A stretch of 64,000 nucleotides of DNA from assembly GCA_946997215.1 (NCBI GenBank), contig CAMPUL010000001.1, positions 22,592 to 86,591 on the forward strand, read 5' to 3'. The stretch comes from Gardnerella vaginalis (GTDB taxonomy: Bacteria > Actinomycetota > Actinomycetes > Actinomycetales > Bifidobacteriaceae). Shown piece by piece: positions 1-8,068 of this stretch. The position numbers and the translations under genes were made by a program. The notes under the pieces are model-generated. The model saw only the letters and a program-made list of their open reading frames with translations, ran no database searches and had not been told where the DNA came from. How positions within the stretch are numbered: the stretch's first letter is position 1; the number at the start of each line of letters is the position of its first letter.

Positions 1-45
1 GTTTCTTTCGCTAATAAAGCTGCAATTTACGCAGCTAAGAAATAA
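1..45 (+). CDS. C-terminal tail of an unidentified gene cut by the window edge
   Basis: Reading frame 1 from the first base is open for 14 codons and ends in TAA at 43-45; the peptide ends ANKAAIYAAKK. It would converge on the minus-strand surface-protein gene that ends at 118. The piece is too short to identify, and the open stretch may be chance; only the sequence to the left can decide. Confidence 0.35.
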   Translation, partial: VSFANKAAIYAAKK

Positions 46-117
46 ACCTTGCTTATTATGCCACAAAGCGTCAACTAATTAAAATAACAACTAAAATAAC
101 AACCGCATTTAACGCAA

Positions 118-1068
118 TTATTTGTTACTCTGATCGTTTTGTTCCGAAGACTCTGAGTTTTGACTACGACCCATTGGAATATAGCCACCTTGATCATCCT
201 TAGGATGTGGAGCATCAAAAGGATACCCATTGCCATCTCTACTTAAAAATCTATCGCTCACTTTTTTAATTCTATCTTCGCACTTGCTTATAACAGCTTT
301 TATTTTTTGATAAGCTTGCTTTAACTCTTGATAATTATTGCTGCTTTTAGCAAGAGCATTGCCAGCATCATTAATAGCATTTTCTAGACTTTTAGAAGCA
401 GCAGCTAAAATAGGCAAATTTTTCGCTTTTTCTACAAGTTCTCTAGCTTTTTTAACAAGATTTAATAATTGATCACCAAAAGCAGTTCTGCTAGTTTTTA
501 GTAAATTCTTTGCATGCGTTTTAACAGAATTAGCATCTTTACGCAAAGCATCCAATTTGTCTGAAAGCTTATTTTCAACTGTTGTAGAATCGTAAGAATC
601 CGCGCCAAGTGGGCATACTGGAATATCATCATTTAAGTCATCATTAGCATAGCTTAGAGAAGATTCAAAATCATCTGCAGCGTCTTTAGTGGCATCAAAA
701 TCTTCATCAAAATCAGCAGCTTTTATATTAGAAGCATCTTTAACATCTTGACTTGATACAATTTTTTTAAGCTCTTCTTTAGCATCGATTACTTTTTTGC
801 GCAATTGAATGCAAATTTTAGAAGGCTCACTTGCTTTTAGATTAGGCTTAGAGTTATTAGCAAATAATGCAAACCATAATCCAGCAACAACTCCGATTGA
901 TATAAGAGATACACAAACAATAACAGCAATATCCTTTTTATCGCTTAACAAGGAGCTGTTTGAATCATCATTAGAAGATCCAAAAATATTTTCTTGCTCA
1001 TACTCATCTTGATTATTAAAGGAAGCGATATCATCCAAATCCTGATGTCCGTTGTTATCTTCTTTCAT
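118..1068 (-). CDS. putative membrane-anchored helical surface protein, unknown function
   Basis: A protein of about 316 residues that I do not recognise as a named family. The N-terminal 45 residues are rich in Asp, Asn, Glu and Ser, followed by one hydrophobic segment (about residues 46-70) and a long, probably extracellular helical region rich in Lys, Ala and Asp, loosely resembling FIVAR-type helical repeats. Two cysteines flank the first helical part (in KICIQL and PVCPLG) and could form a disulfide. The tail is polar and disordered. I chose the ATG at 1068 because AAGG then lies 9 nt upstream; the ATG at 1077 directly abuts it. The architecture parallels the protein at 33850-34881. It lies downstream of pyrE but with a 130 bp gap of short repeats, so it is probably not part of the pyr operon. 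Confidence 0.75.
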   Translation of the reverse strand: MKEDNNGHQDLDDIASFNNQDEYEQENIFGSSNDDSNSSLLSDKKDIAVIVCVSLISIGVVAGLWFALFANNSKPNLKASEPSKICIQLRKKVIDAKEELKKIVSSQDVKDASNIKAADFDEDFDATKDAADDFESSLSYANDDLNDDIPVCPLGADSYDSTTVENKLSDKLDALRKDANSVKTHAKNLLKTSRTAFGDQLLNLVKKARELVEKAKNLPILAAASKSLENAINDAGNALAKSSNNYQELKQAYQKIKAVISKCEDRIKKVSDRFLSRDGNGYPFDAPHPKDDQGGYIPMGRSQNSESSEQNDQSNK

Positions 1069-1104
1069 AATCGCCATCCTTATTTAACAAGACTTACGCA
1101 TGAA

Positions 1105-1165
1105 TAAAATAGTAAGAACACGATTAATACACGATTAACGATTAATACGCGCACGATTAATACGT
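1105..1165. repeat. short degenerate ACGATTAATA repeats
   Basis: Between pyrE and the surface-protein gene the words ACACGATTAATACAC, ACGATTAACGATTAATAC and CACGATTAATACGTG follow each other with small changes. No gene or hairpin with a U-run is visible here. It looks like slippage-derived intergenic sequence. Confidence 0.5.
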
Positions 1166-1212
1166 GACTTACATAATTCTATAATTACACAAGTCTATAT
1201 TGTTTGCACAAT

Positions 1213-1905
1213 TCATGCACCATATTTTTGCAAATAATTTTCAGCTTTGCTAGCCAAGTTCTTATCCATAACAGCGCTTCCGTCACTATTAGTGAGTTTT
1301 TGTGCCGCATCGAAGATTTCGCGCACGTTAGCAATTGGAAGCACTGGGAATCCAAACTCTTGTTCTACTGCTTTTACTGCAGAAAGCTCACTATCTTTTG
1401 TGCGCTCCATTCTATCTACTGCCAAAATCAAGCCAACAACTTGCACATTTGCTTCTGCTTTAAGCTTTGGCAAAGTTTCGCGAACTGCAGTTCCAGCAGT
1501 CATAACGTCATCAACCAGCAACACATTCATGCCGTCTTTTAGCGGCTTTCCAACCATCATTCCGCCGTCGCCGTGGTCTTTTCGCTCTTTTCTATCAAAA
1601 GTAAAACCAACTGGCATATTGTAATTATTCGTTAAAGCCATAGACGTAGAAACTGCCAGCGGAATGCCTTTATAAGCAGGACCAAAAACTGTGTCAATAT
1701 TGTTAGAAAGAATACCATCTTTGATTGCTGCAACAATTCTTTGAGCGTAATAATCGCCAAGAGAAGCGATTTTCATGCCGTCGTCAAAAGCACCAGCATT
1801 AATAAAGTAAGGCGATTGGCGACCAGACTTAAGCGTAAAATCACCAAATTTAAGTGCGCCTGAATCAAGCAAAAACTTTGTAAAATCCTCGTGTAATTGT
1901 GCCAT
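1213..1905 (-). CDS. pyrE: orotate phosphoribosyltransferase
   Basis: Cytosolic enzyme that joins orotate to PRPP to give orotidine 5'-monophosphate, the fifth step of UMP synthesis. The 230-residue length fits the family. The PRPP-binding signature is clear: [17 protein letters not shown], with the acidic pair in the middle of the chain, and the flexible-loop segment [11 protein letters not shown] just before it. A strong AAGGAG lies upstream of the ATG. It is the last gene of the minus-strand pyr cluster, 72 bp after pyrD. No anomalies are seen. Confidence 0.96.
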   Translation of the reverse strand: MAQLHEDFTKFLLDSGALKFGDFTLKSGRQSPYFINAGAFDDGMKIASLGDYYAQRIVAAIKDGILSNNIDTVFGPAYKGIPLAVSTSMALTNNYNMPVGFTFDRKERKDHGDGGMMVGKPLKDGMNVLLVDDVMTAGTAVRETLPKLKAEANVQVVGLILAVDRMERTKDSELSAVKAVEQEFGFPVLPIANVREIFDAAQKLTNSDGSAVMDKNLASKAENYLQKYGA

Positions 1906-1977
1906 AATTAACTCTCCTTGTTAAATCTGTCTTGAATGAATTGTCTTAGTAAACTGTCTTAAATAATGCATTAAATG

Positions 1978-2961
1978 TCATCGCCAAGTTTTGCCCTCTT
2001 TAAGCAAAGATGCAAGCTTTGGTCGAGAATCAAGCAAATCGTCAAGCTCGCGCGCAATGCGAATCGGAGCAGTAGGGTCCACAAGAGCGGCCGCCCCAAC
2101 TTCTACAGCATTAGCGCCAGCATACAAGTATTCCAAAGCTTTCTCTCCAGAATCAATGCCACCAATACCAATGATTGGAATATCTGGCATAGCTTGACGA
2201 ACTCGCCACACAAATCCGAGTCCAATCGGGAAGATTGCAGGCCCAGAAACACCGCCCGTACGGTTTGCAATAATCGGCTCGCCTGTGCGAATGTCAATTC
2301 TCAATCCAACTAAAGTATTAATCATGCTTAAAGCATCTGCGCCAGCGTCAACAGCAGCTTTGCAAATCGAAACAATATCTGTAACATTTGGAGTCATTTT
2401 TACAATCATCGGCTTATCTGTCATCGCGCGAAGCCGCTTAATTAAACGATGCAATGCAACTGGGTCTGTGCCAACGCTCATTCCGCCGTGAGTTACATTT
2501 GGGCAGCTAACGTTAATCTCTAGCATATCTGCCGCGGAATCTGCAAGCTTTTCAACAACTTGCGCATAATCTTCGTCACTGTGGCCTGCAACATTTGTGA
2601 TTACAAGCGCTCCAAGCTTTTTTAACTTTGGAAGCTCGTCTACTAAATAGTGGTCAACTCCAGGATTTTGCAAACCAACAGCATTCACCATTCCAGAAGG
2701 CGATTCTGCAGTGCGCGGCGAAGGATTACCTTCCCACGGAACTGGAGAAACACCTTTTGTGCAAATTGCTCCAAGTTGGCTAACGTCATAAAAGTGCGCG
2801 CAAGCTGCAAGTTGGAACGTTCCAGACGCTGTTCCAACCATGTTTTTCCACTCAACTCCCGCAACTTTAGTTGAGTGCTTCCAAACGTGGCTTGTGTCAA
2901 AACCAAGATTTTGCGCATTATTTTGCGCAGTTTCTAAAGTATTATTCATTTCGTTACTCAT
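1978..2961 (-). CDS. pyrD: dihydroorotate dehydrogenase B, catalytic subunit
   Basis: FMN flavoprotein oxidising dihydroorotate to orotate. Class 1B is inferred because the gene directly follows pyrK, the partner that carries FAD and an iron-sulfur cluster and passes electrons to NAD. The active-site loop INVSCPNVTHGG contains the catalytic Cys expected for class 1 enzymes; GGIDSG and the preceding glycine-rich stretch fit the FMN phosphate site. The 327 residues are slightly longer than the usual 305-315 because of an Asn-rich N terminus. Only 6 nt separate the pyrK stop from this ATG, and the Shine-Dalgarno GGGAG lies at the end of pyrK, so translation is probably coupled. Confidence 0.95.
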   Translation of the reverse strand: MSNEMNNTLETAQNNAQNLGFDTSHVWKHSTKVAGVEWKNMVGTASGTFQLAACAHFYDVSQLGAICTKGVSPVPWEGNPSPRTAESPSGMVNAVGLQNPGVDHYLVDELPKLKKLGALVITNVAGHSDEDYAQVVEKLADSAADMLEINVSCPNVTHGGMSVGTDPVALHRLIKRLRAMTDKPMIVKMTPNVTDIVSICKAAVDAGADALSMINTLVGLRIDIRTGEPIIANRTGGVSGPAIFPIGLGFVWRVRQAMPDIPIIGIGGIDSGEKALEYLYAGANAVEVGAAALVDPTAPIRIARELDDLLDSRPKLASLLKEGKTWR

Positions 2962-2967
2962 ATCTTT

Positions 2968-3852
2968 TTACTCCCAGCCTAATCTTTCAGCATCAAACAC
3001 TGGTCCTTCGTTACAAACTTTAAGTCTGCCTTCTAAAGTATCTACAACGCAAGCAACACAAGTTCCATAGCCGCATCCCATTCTTGCTTCTAGGCTTAGC
3101 TGACATTTAACATTACGCTCATGCGCCCAATGAGCTACAGCTTTCATCATTGGCATAGGGCCGCAAGAAAGAATAACAATAGGCAAATCGCCATTAAAAT
3201 CAAAATGATTTTCTTGCTCTAGCTCATTAAGCAAAGTAATAACAGTACCTTGCGTATTGCTAATGCTATAAACGTTATCAACGTATTCCTTCATAAATGA
3301 GTCAGCAAAATGATTATCGCGATATCCAAGAACTGCAGTCACTTTGCAATTCTTGTTTTTTGCAATCGCTTGTGCAGCACAAATCAAAGGAGGAACGCCC
3401 AATCCTCCGCTTACAAGAACATAGTGCGCTGGCTTAGAAATATCAAAGCCCAATCCTAATGGCCCTAAAGCGTCTACAGTGTCACCTGCTTTAAGCTGTG
3501 CAAATTCGGCAGTGCCCTTACCAATAACAGCAAAAATAAGACTAAAAGTGTCTCCATCAACGCTTGCAACACCAAATGGCCTAGGAAGCATAGTTGTAGA
3601 ATCTGGAGAATATAAGTTAACAAATTGCGCAGGAGTGGCCGTTTTAGCAATAGCATCATCGCGCAAAACTAAGCGATACACACCTTCGTCAAGCTTTTGA
3701 TTATCAATAACTTCTATTGGGCGCCTTCCTAAAAGACGGCTATACTTTGGCTTACTAGAATCTGAACCCGAATAGTCTAAAGAGCTTTCGCGAATAGTAA
3801 ATATAAAGCCTCTAGAAGATTTTCGAGTTTGAATAAACATGCCATCACTCAT
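2968..3852 (-). CDS. pyrK: dihydroorotate dehydrogenase B, electron-transfer subunit
   Basis: Ferredoxin-reductase-like subunit that moves electrons from PyrD to NAD. An FAD-binding barrel (LPRPFGVASV, corresponding to the RPxS-type motif) is followed by an NAD-binding region (LVSGGLGVPPL) and a C-terminal [2Fe-2S] site with cysteines arranged as MGCGYGTCVACVVD and a final VCNEG. At 294 residues it is a little longer than typical (about 260); the extra lies at the N terminus (about 40 residues, starting MSDGMFIQTRKS). No convincing Shine-Dalgarno precedes the ATG, so the start is less sure than the identity. It sits between pyrF and pyrD in the cluster. Confidence 0.93.
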   Translation of the reverse strand: MSDGMFIQTRKSSRGFIFTIRESSLDYSGSDSSKPKYSRLLGRRPIEVIDNQKLDEGVYRLVLRDDAIAKTATPAQFVNLYSPDSTTMLPRPFGVASVDGDTFSLIFAVIGKGTAEFAQLKAGDTVDALGPLGLGFDISKPAHYVLVSGGLGVPPLICAAQAIAKNKNCKVTAVLGYRDNHFADSFMKEYVDNVYSISNTQGTVITLLNELEQENHFDFNGDLPIVILSCGPMPMMKAVAHWAHERNVKCQLSLEARMGCGYGTCVACVVDTLEGRLKVCNEGPVFDAERLGWE

Positions 3853-4004
3853 GTATTTGCCCTATCTTGTTTAATGTGTAACTGTTTAGTTTTTAGTTAT
3901 TTATAATTTGTGATTTACATCTTGCGATTTATAATTTGCAACTTACAACTTGCGATTTGTAGCTTGTTATTAGCTATAAATTATATTCGCTTATGTTTAT
4001 CTAT

Positions 4005-4036
4005 ATTCACTTATAAATCGATTCACTTATAAATCG
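4005..4036. repeat. 16-bp tandem duplication across the pyrF stop codon
   Basis: The 16-mer ATTCACTTATAAATCG occurs twice head to tail (4005-4020 and 4021-4036). The right copy contains the last codons and stop of pyrF (minus strand), so the second copy lies just past the stop. The surrounding 3860-4020 stretch is built of similar AT-rich words (ATTTATAATTTG, ACTTGCGATTTG) and holds no gene. Confidence 0.85.
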
Positions 4037-5057
4037 CCTGCCTTAAATCATCTCGCATATTAATAGCAGCACAAGCAGAAGAATGTGCAACAATATCTAG
4101 AATGTCATCTAATGAAATTGAAGATTCGTGCTTTTTATAAGATTCACTGTTTTTCCAAGCGCCAATAATTCCGCGCGAAGAGTTTACTATAGCGCCACTG
4201 CCATTTTCATCAAACATTCCAGCAACATCTTGTGCCGTTCCGCCTTGTGCTCCGTAGCCTGGAACAAGGAAGAAAGTATGTGGCATAAGTTCGCGCAATC
4301 GCTTGCCTTCTTGCGGATGAGTTGCTCCAACAACTGCTCCGACTCTAGAATATCCGTGATTCCCAATGTTTGAAGCACCCCAATTTTCAATCAAACTTGC
4401 CATATGCTCATAAACTGGCCTGCCATCTTCAACAACAAGCTCTTGCAACTCTTTGCTAGAAGGATTAGACGTGCGCAAAAGCACAAAAATGCTCTTATTG
4501 CGCGAAATTGCGTCGTTTACAAAAGGCATAACGCCATCCGAGCCCATATACGGGTTTACAGTAAGCGAATCCTCGTGCCAAACATCCTTTTTGCTAGAGC
4601 TTTTTAGAAGATTAATCAAAGACTCGTCAAAGTCGCAAGAATCATCGCTAAAATACGAATCAAGATTAGCAAATCCTCGCAAATGCGCAGCATACTGGCC
4701 TGCCGTAGAGCCAATATCTCCGCGCTTTGCGTCTCCAATAACAACTAAGCCTTTGGATTTAGCATAATCGCAAGTCATTGTGTAAGTGTCAATTCCAGCA
4801 GGGCCAAGCGCCTCATACATTGCAATTTGCGGCTTAACAGCTGGAACAATATCGCAAATCGCATCAATAATTGCTCGATTAAACTCAAAATAAGCAGCAC
4901 CAAGCAAAGTTTGCAAAGCTTCTTCGCTTTCTACTTCTTGCAAAACTTCATTTGCTAAGCCGCTTAAAATTTGCGCAGGCAAAATACCAGGCTTTGGGTC
5001 TAAGCCAACAACAGTAGGATTTTGCTTTGCTGCAATTGCTTCTACTAACTCGTCCAT
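4023..5057 (-). CDS. pyrF: orotidine 5'-phosphate decarboxylase (type 2)
   Basis: Final step of UMP synthesis: decarboxylation of OMP. The protein begins with the substrate-binding VVGLDPKPG and carries the catalytic GDAKRGDIGSTA, with the Asp-Lys-Asp charge network. The length of 344 residues and the motif context fit the longer type-2 (PyrF-2) family common in actinobacteria rather than the 230-residue E. coli type. VPGYGAQGGTAQD and NSSRGII near the C terminus fit the phosphate-binding loops. GGGAG lies 4 nt before the ATG. The stop codon lies inside a 16-bp tandem duplication. Confidence 0.95.
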   Translation of the reverse strand: MDELVEAIAAKQNPTVVGLDPKPGILPAQILSGLANEVLQEVESEEALQTLLGAAYFEFNRAIIDAICDIVPAVKPQIAMYEALGPAGIDTYTMTCDYAKSKGLVVIGDAKRGDIGSTAGQYAAHLRGFANLDSYFSDDSCDFDESLINLLKSSSKKDVWHEDSLTVNPYMGSDGVMPFVNDAISRNKSIFVLLRTSNPSSKELQELVVEDGRPVYEHMASLIENWGASNIGNHGYSRVGAVVGATHPQEGKRLRELMPHTFFLVPGYGAQGGTAQDVAGMFDENGSGAIVNSSRGIIGAWKNSESYKKHESSISLDDILDIVAHSSACAAINMRDDLRQAIYK

Positions 5058-5133
5058 TTTTCTCCCATTTTTATTATTTTTTACGACTTACGAATGCGAC
5101 TTACTAAACTTACTAAACTTATTAAATACGCGA

Positions 5134-6546
5134 CTACATTCTAGAAAATGCAATTTGCGATCCAATAATAGTTGCCACTGGCCTGCCCTTTAATTGCCAA
5201 CCGTCAAATGGCGTATTTCTAGCTTTTGAATGGAATGAGTTTGAATCCACACTCCACTTTTCGTTCATATTAATCAACACTAAATCAACGTTTTCTGGGT
5301 GCTCCGTGTTGCTTAATCGCAATGTACGCCTAATCGCGCATTTAGAAGACACGTTTAGCAAAGCCGAAACATCCGTAGGTCTGCGGCTCATTAGTTGCAT
5401 TGGATTAACAGACATTAGCTCAATTAAGTGCTTATCATCCGTGTAGCCTGCATCTACAAGAACTTTTCTACAAACCGCATACGCGCACTCTAAGCCAATA
5501 ATGCCATTAGGCGCGCTCGCAAAGTCGCCAGATTTATCGGCAACCGTGTGCGGAGCGTGATCAGTAGCAATCATGTCTATAGTTCCATCTGCGATTGCAG
5601 CAAGAGTGGCCTGTCTATCTGCTTTAGACCTAAGTGGCGGATTCATTTTTGCGTTAACTCCATACTTAAGCACATCTTCATCGCAAAGAGCAACGTAATG
5701 CGGAGCTGTCTCGCAAGTAATAGGCAAGCCTTCCTTCTTAGCTTTGCGAATCTCTTCAAAGGCAGCAGCAGTACTCACATGCTGGAAGTGCACATGAACG
5801 CCGCTAACTCTTGCAGCATCAATGTCTCGCTTAACAATCGCAAGTTCCGTAGACGCAGGAATTCCGTCAACGCCTAAAATCTTAGCAACTGGACCTTCGT
5901 TTACTGAGCCAGAATTGTGATGCTCACAATGTTCAAGAAGAGGCAATCCTGTTTCTTTAGCGATTTTTAGAACGTCTTGCAAAATCGAATCTGTAACTGC
6001 AGCACCATCGTCACTAATTGCAACTACAGGATGCTTCTTCATTGGAGACGTTTTTTGACTATCTTCGATTCCAGGAACATACTTTTTCCACAGATTAACA
6101 TTGCTAGGCTCAACGCCACTTCTTCCGCCCGACGCGCACACGCTTAAATCGTAGCGAACTGGCAATTTTACGCCATATATGCAACCGTATCTTTGCAAGT
6201 AGTCAATAACATTTTCCACATCGAAAGGAGCATCATCCCAAGGCTCGCCATCAACTGCTGGAATAGTATTCGGCATAATCAAAACTTGCGTATATCCGCC
6301 TGCAGCCGCAGCATTTCCGCCGCTTGTCATCGTTTCTTTATCTGTTTGACCAGGATCCCTAAAATGCACGTGCGGGTCTGCAAAACCAGGAGCAACAATC
6401 CAATCACTCGCATCAATTTCTCCGCATATTCTGGCATTTGGCTCAATTAAAGCATCTTGCCGCACACCTTCTACAATCAAATCGATGCGCTCGCTAGTAT
6501 CCCAAACTGCAATATTTTGCAAAGTTAAGGTTCGTGAGTTGTTCAT
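5134..6546 (-). CDS. pyrC: dihydroorotase
   Basis: Zinc amidohydrolase closing N-carbamoyl-aspartate to dihydroorotate, the third step of UMP synthesis. The metal ligands are visible: PHVHFRDPG near residue 60, LLEHCEHH, HFQHVST and ATDHAPHT. The 470 residues fit the class I dihydroorotases but are a little long, with an extra segment around RYDLSVCASGGRSGVE and a Ser/Asn-rich stretch near the C terminus. AGGAG lies 4 nt before the ATG. It is the second gene of the pyr cluster, 121 bp after pyrB. Confidence 0.95.
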   Translation of the reverse strand: MNNSRTLTLQNIAVWDTSERIDLIVEGVRQDALIEPNARICGEIDASDWIVAPGFADPHVHFRDPGQTDKETMTSGGNAAAAGGYTQVLIMPNTIPAVDGEPWDDAPFDVENVIDYLQRYGCIYGVKLPVRYDLSVCASGGRSGVEPSNVNLWKKYVPGIEDSQKTSPMKKHPVVAISDDGAAVTDSILQDVLKIAKETGLPLLEHCEHHNSGSVNEGPVAKILGVDGIPASTELAIVKRDIDAARVSGVHVHFQHVSTAAAFEEIRKAKKEGLPITCETAPHYVALCDEDVLKYGVNAKMNPPLRSKADRQATLAAIADGTIDMIATDHAPHTVADKSGDFASAPNGIIGLECAYAVCRKVLVDAGYTDDKHLIELMSVNPMQLMSRRPTDVSALLNVSSKCAIRRTLRLSNTEHPENVDLVLINMNEKWSVDSNSFHSKARNTPFDGWQLKGRPVATIIGSQIAFSRM

Positions 6547-6667
6547 ATTGCTCCTAGTTCGCTCAAGGTTTTTGAGTTATTAGATTATTTTAGATTACTT
6601 TATATTTCAATTGCGTTAATCGCGCTTATTTTTGCGTCTTGACTGCATTCAATCTGCACTCAATCTG

Positions 6668-7894
6668 TTATGCTTCTTCGTCGCAATACAAGCATCGATA
6701 CACGTTTGCATCAGAATCGTCATTATAGAACTTTTTAACTAACGACAATTCACTATTTGTTATGCAACGAATATTAGGACATTTAAGATCTTTAGGAGCA
6801 TTTTTGTCTTCTTTATGAACACGAGGATTAGCGAGCGAAATTCCATTAGCATCGTAAGCTTGCGATTCGTCTTTAGGCACATTCACAAAATCTGTTGGTT
6901 CGTACCCCAAAAGCTCGTCTCCAAGAACTGAGCTTTCAAGAGCCATTCGCATAAGCATGCCGTTTTTAACTTGCTCAAAGTATGCTGCACGCGGATCCGA
7001 GTCAACATCAACCGCAATCTCGTTAATCCTAGGAAGTGGGTGAAGAACAGCCGTATTAGGCTTAGCTTTTTGCAATTTTTCTTCCGTCAAAATGTAAGTA
7101 TCTCTAAGTCGTAAGTATTGATCCCTGTCTGTAAAACGCTCTTCTTGCACACGAGTCATGTAAAGAACGTCTAAACTTCCAATAACTTCCATCAAATCGC
7201 GAGTTTCCTCGTAAGAGCACGATTCAGTTGCGTTTATACGATCAATAACATATTGCGGAGTTTTAAGCTCATCTGGACTAATCAACACAAAATGAACATT
7301 TCCAAAGCGGCATAAAGTTTCAATAAGCGAGTGAACTGTGCGGCCGTACGTTAAGTCTCCGCAAAGCCCAACTGTTAAATTATTCAGTCTGCCAAATCGT
7401 GCAAGAATCGTTGCTAAATCTGCAAGAGTTTGAGTAGGATGCATGTGGCCGCCGTCTCCTGCATTAATTACTGGCGTGCTAACAGCTTGCGTTGCTACAA
7501 AAGCGGCGCCTTCCTTAGGGTGACGCATTGCTACAACATCTACATAGTTTGACACCACTTTTAACGTGTCGCTAACAGTTTCGCCCTTACTCGCGCTGGA
7601 AAGCTGAGCTCCTGCAAAACCAATGACCTTTCCGCCTAAGCGAAGCATTGCTGTTTCAAAGCTTAATCGCGTGCGCGTGCTCGGCTCATAAAAAAGAGTG
7701 GCCAACACTCTGCCATCGCAAGTGTGGGCCACTTCTTTTCTGTGCGAATCAATGTATCGCGCTTTATCTAAAAGCATTCGTATTTGTGCTGTTGAAATAT
7801 CGTCTAAAGTAACAACGCTTTTGCCTGCTAACGATTGAGCAATTGCGCAACGAGAAAAAACTTGATTTGAAGAATCATAAAATGCGTTCGTCAT
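6668..7894 (-). CDS. pyrB: aspartate carbamoyltransferase fused to the zinc domain of PyrI
   Basis: First committed step of pyrimidine synthesis: carbamoyl phosphate plus aspartate to carbamoyl aspartate. Residues 1 to about 330 form a full catalytic chain, with the carbamoyl-phosphate loop EPSTRTR (70-76), HPTQTLADL (152-160) and HPLPR (285-289). A linker (about 331-371) is followed by Cys372, Cys377, Cys401 and Cys404. The CPNIRC (Cys-x4-Cys), 23-residue gap and CLYC (Cys-x2-Cys) match exactly the zinc-site spacing of the E. coli regulatory chain PyrI (Cys109, 114, 138, 141). The nucleotide-binding allosteric domain of PyrI is absent and no separate pyrI lies nearby. It is the first gene of the cluster. 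Confidence 0.95.
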   Translation of the reverse strand: MTNAFYDSSNQVFSRCAIAQSLAGKSVVTLDDISTAQIRMLLDKARYIDSHRKEVAHTCDGRVLATLFYEPSTRTRLSFETAMLRLGGKVIGFAGAQLSSASKGETVSDTLKVVSNYVDVVAMRHPKEGAAFVATQAVSTPVINAGDGGHMHPTQTLADLATILARFGRLNNLTVGLCGDLTYGRTVHSLIETLCRFGNVHFVLISPDELKTPQYVIDRINATESCSYEETRDLMEVIGSLDVLYMTRVQEERFTDRDQYLRLRDTYILTEEKLQKAKPNTAVLHPLPRINEIAVDVDSDPRAAYFEQVKNGMLMRMALESSVLGDELLGYEPTDFVNVPKDESQAYDANGISLANPRVHKEDKNAPKDLKCPNIRCITNSELSLVKKFYNDDSDANVYRCLYCDEEA

Positions 7895-7927
7895 AATAGA
7901 ACCGCTTACCTTTCGCTAGTTGGCAAA

Positions 7928-7948
7928 CGACCGCGACCACACGCGACC
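7928..7948 (-). promoter_or_regulatory. direct repeats of GGTCGCG in the pyrB leader
   Basis: On the minus strand the leader 27-50 nt upstream of the pyrB start reads GGTCGCG twice, one helical turn (10 bp) apart (7942-7948 and 7932-7938), followed by a partial third copy GGTCG. The GC-rich block stands out from its AT-rich surroundings. A regulator-binding site or RNA structure controlling the operon is an inference; it does not match the PyrR-binding loop I know. Confidence 0.35.
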
Positions 7949-8068
7949 TCCACGATTTTACTGATTATCATTGACGAATATGCGATTCGGAGTGGCGTAT
8001 ATTTGTTACCACAAAATGCAGAAATAAGATGCAAAAAATATAAATATGACTAGATTGCAACTGTAAAC

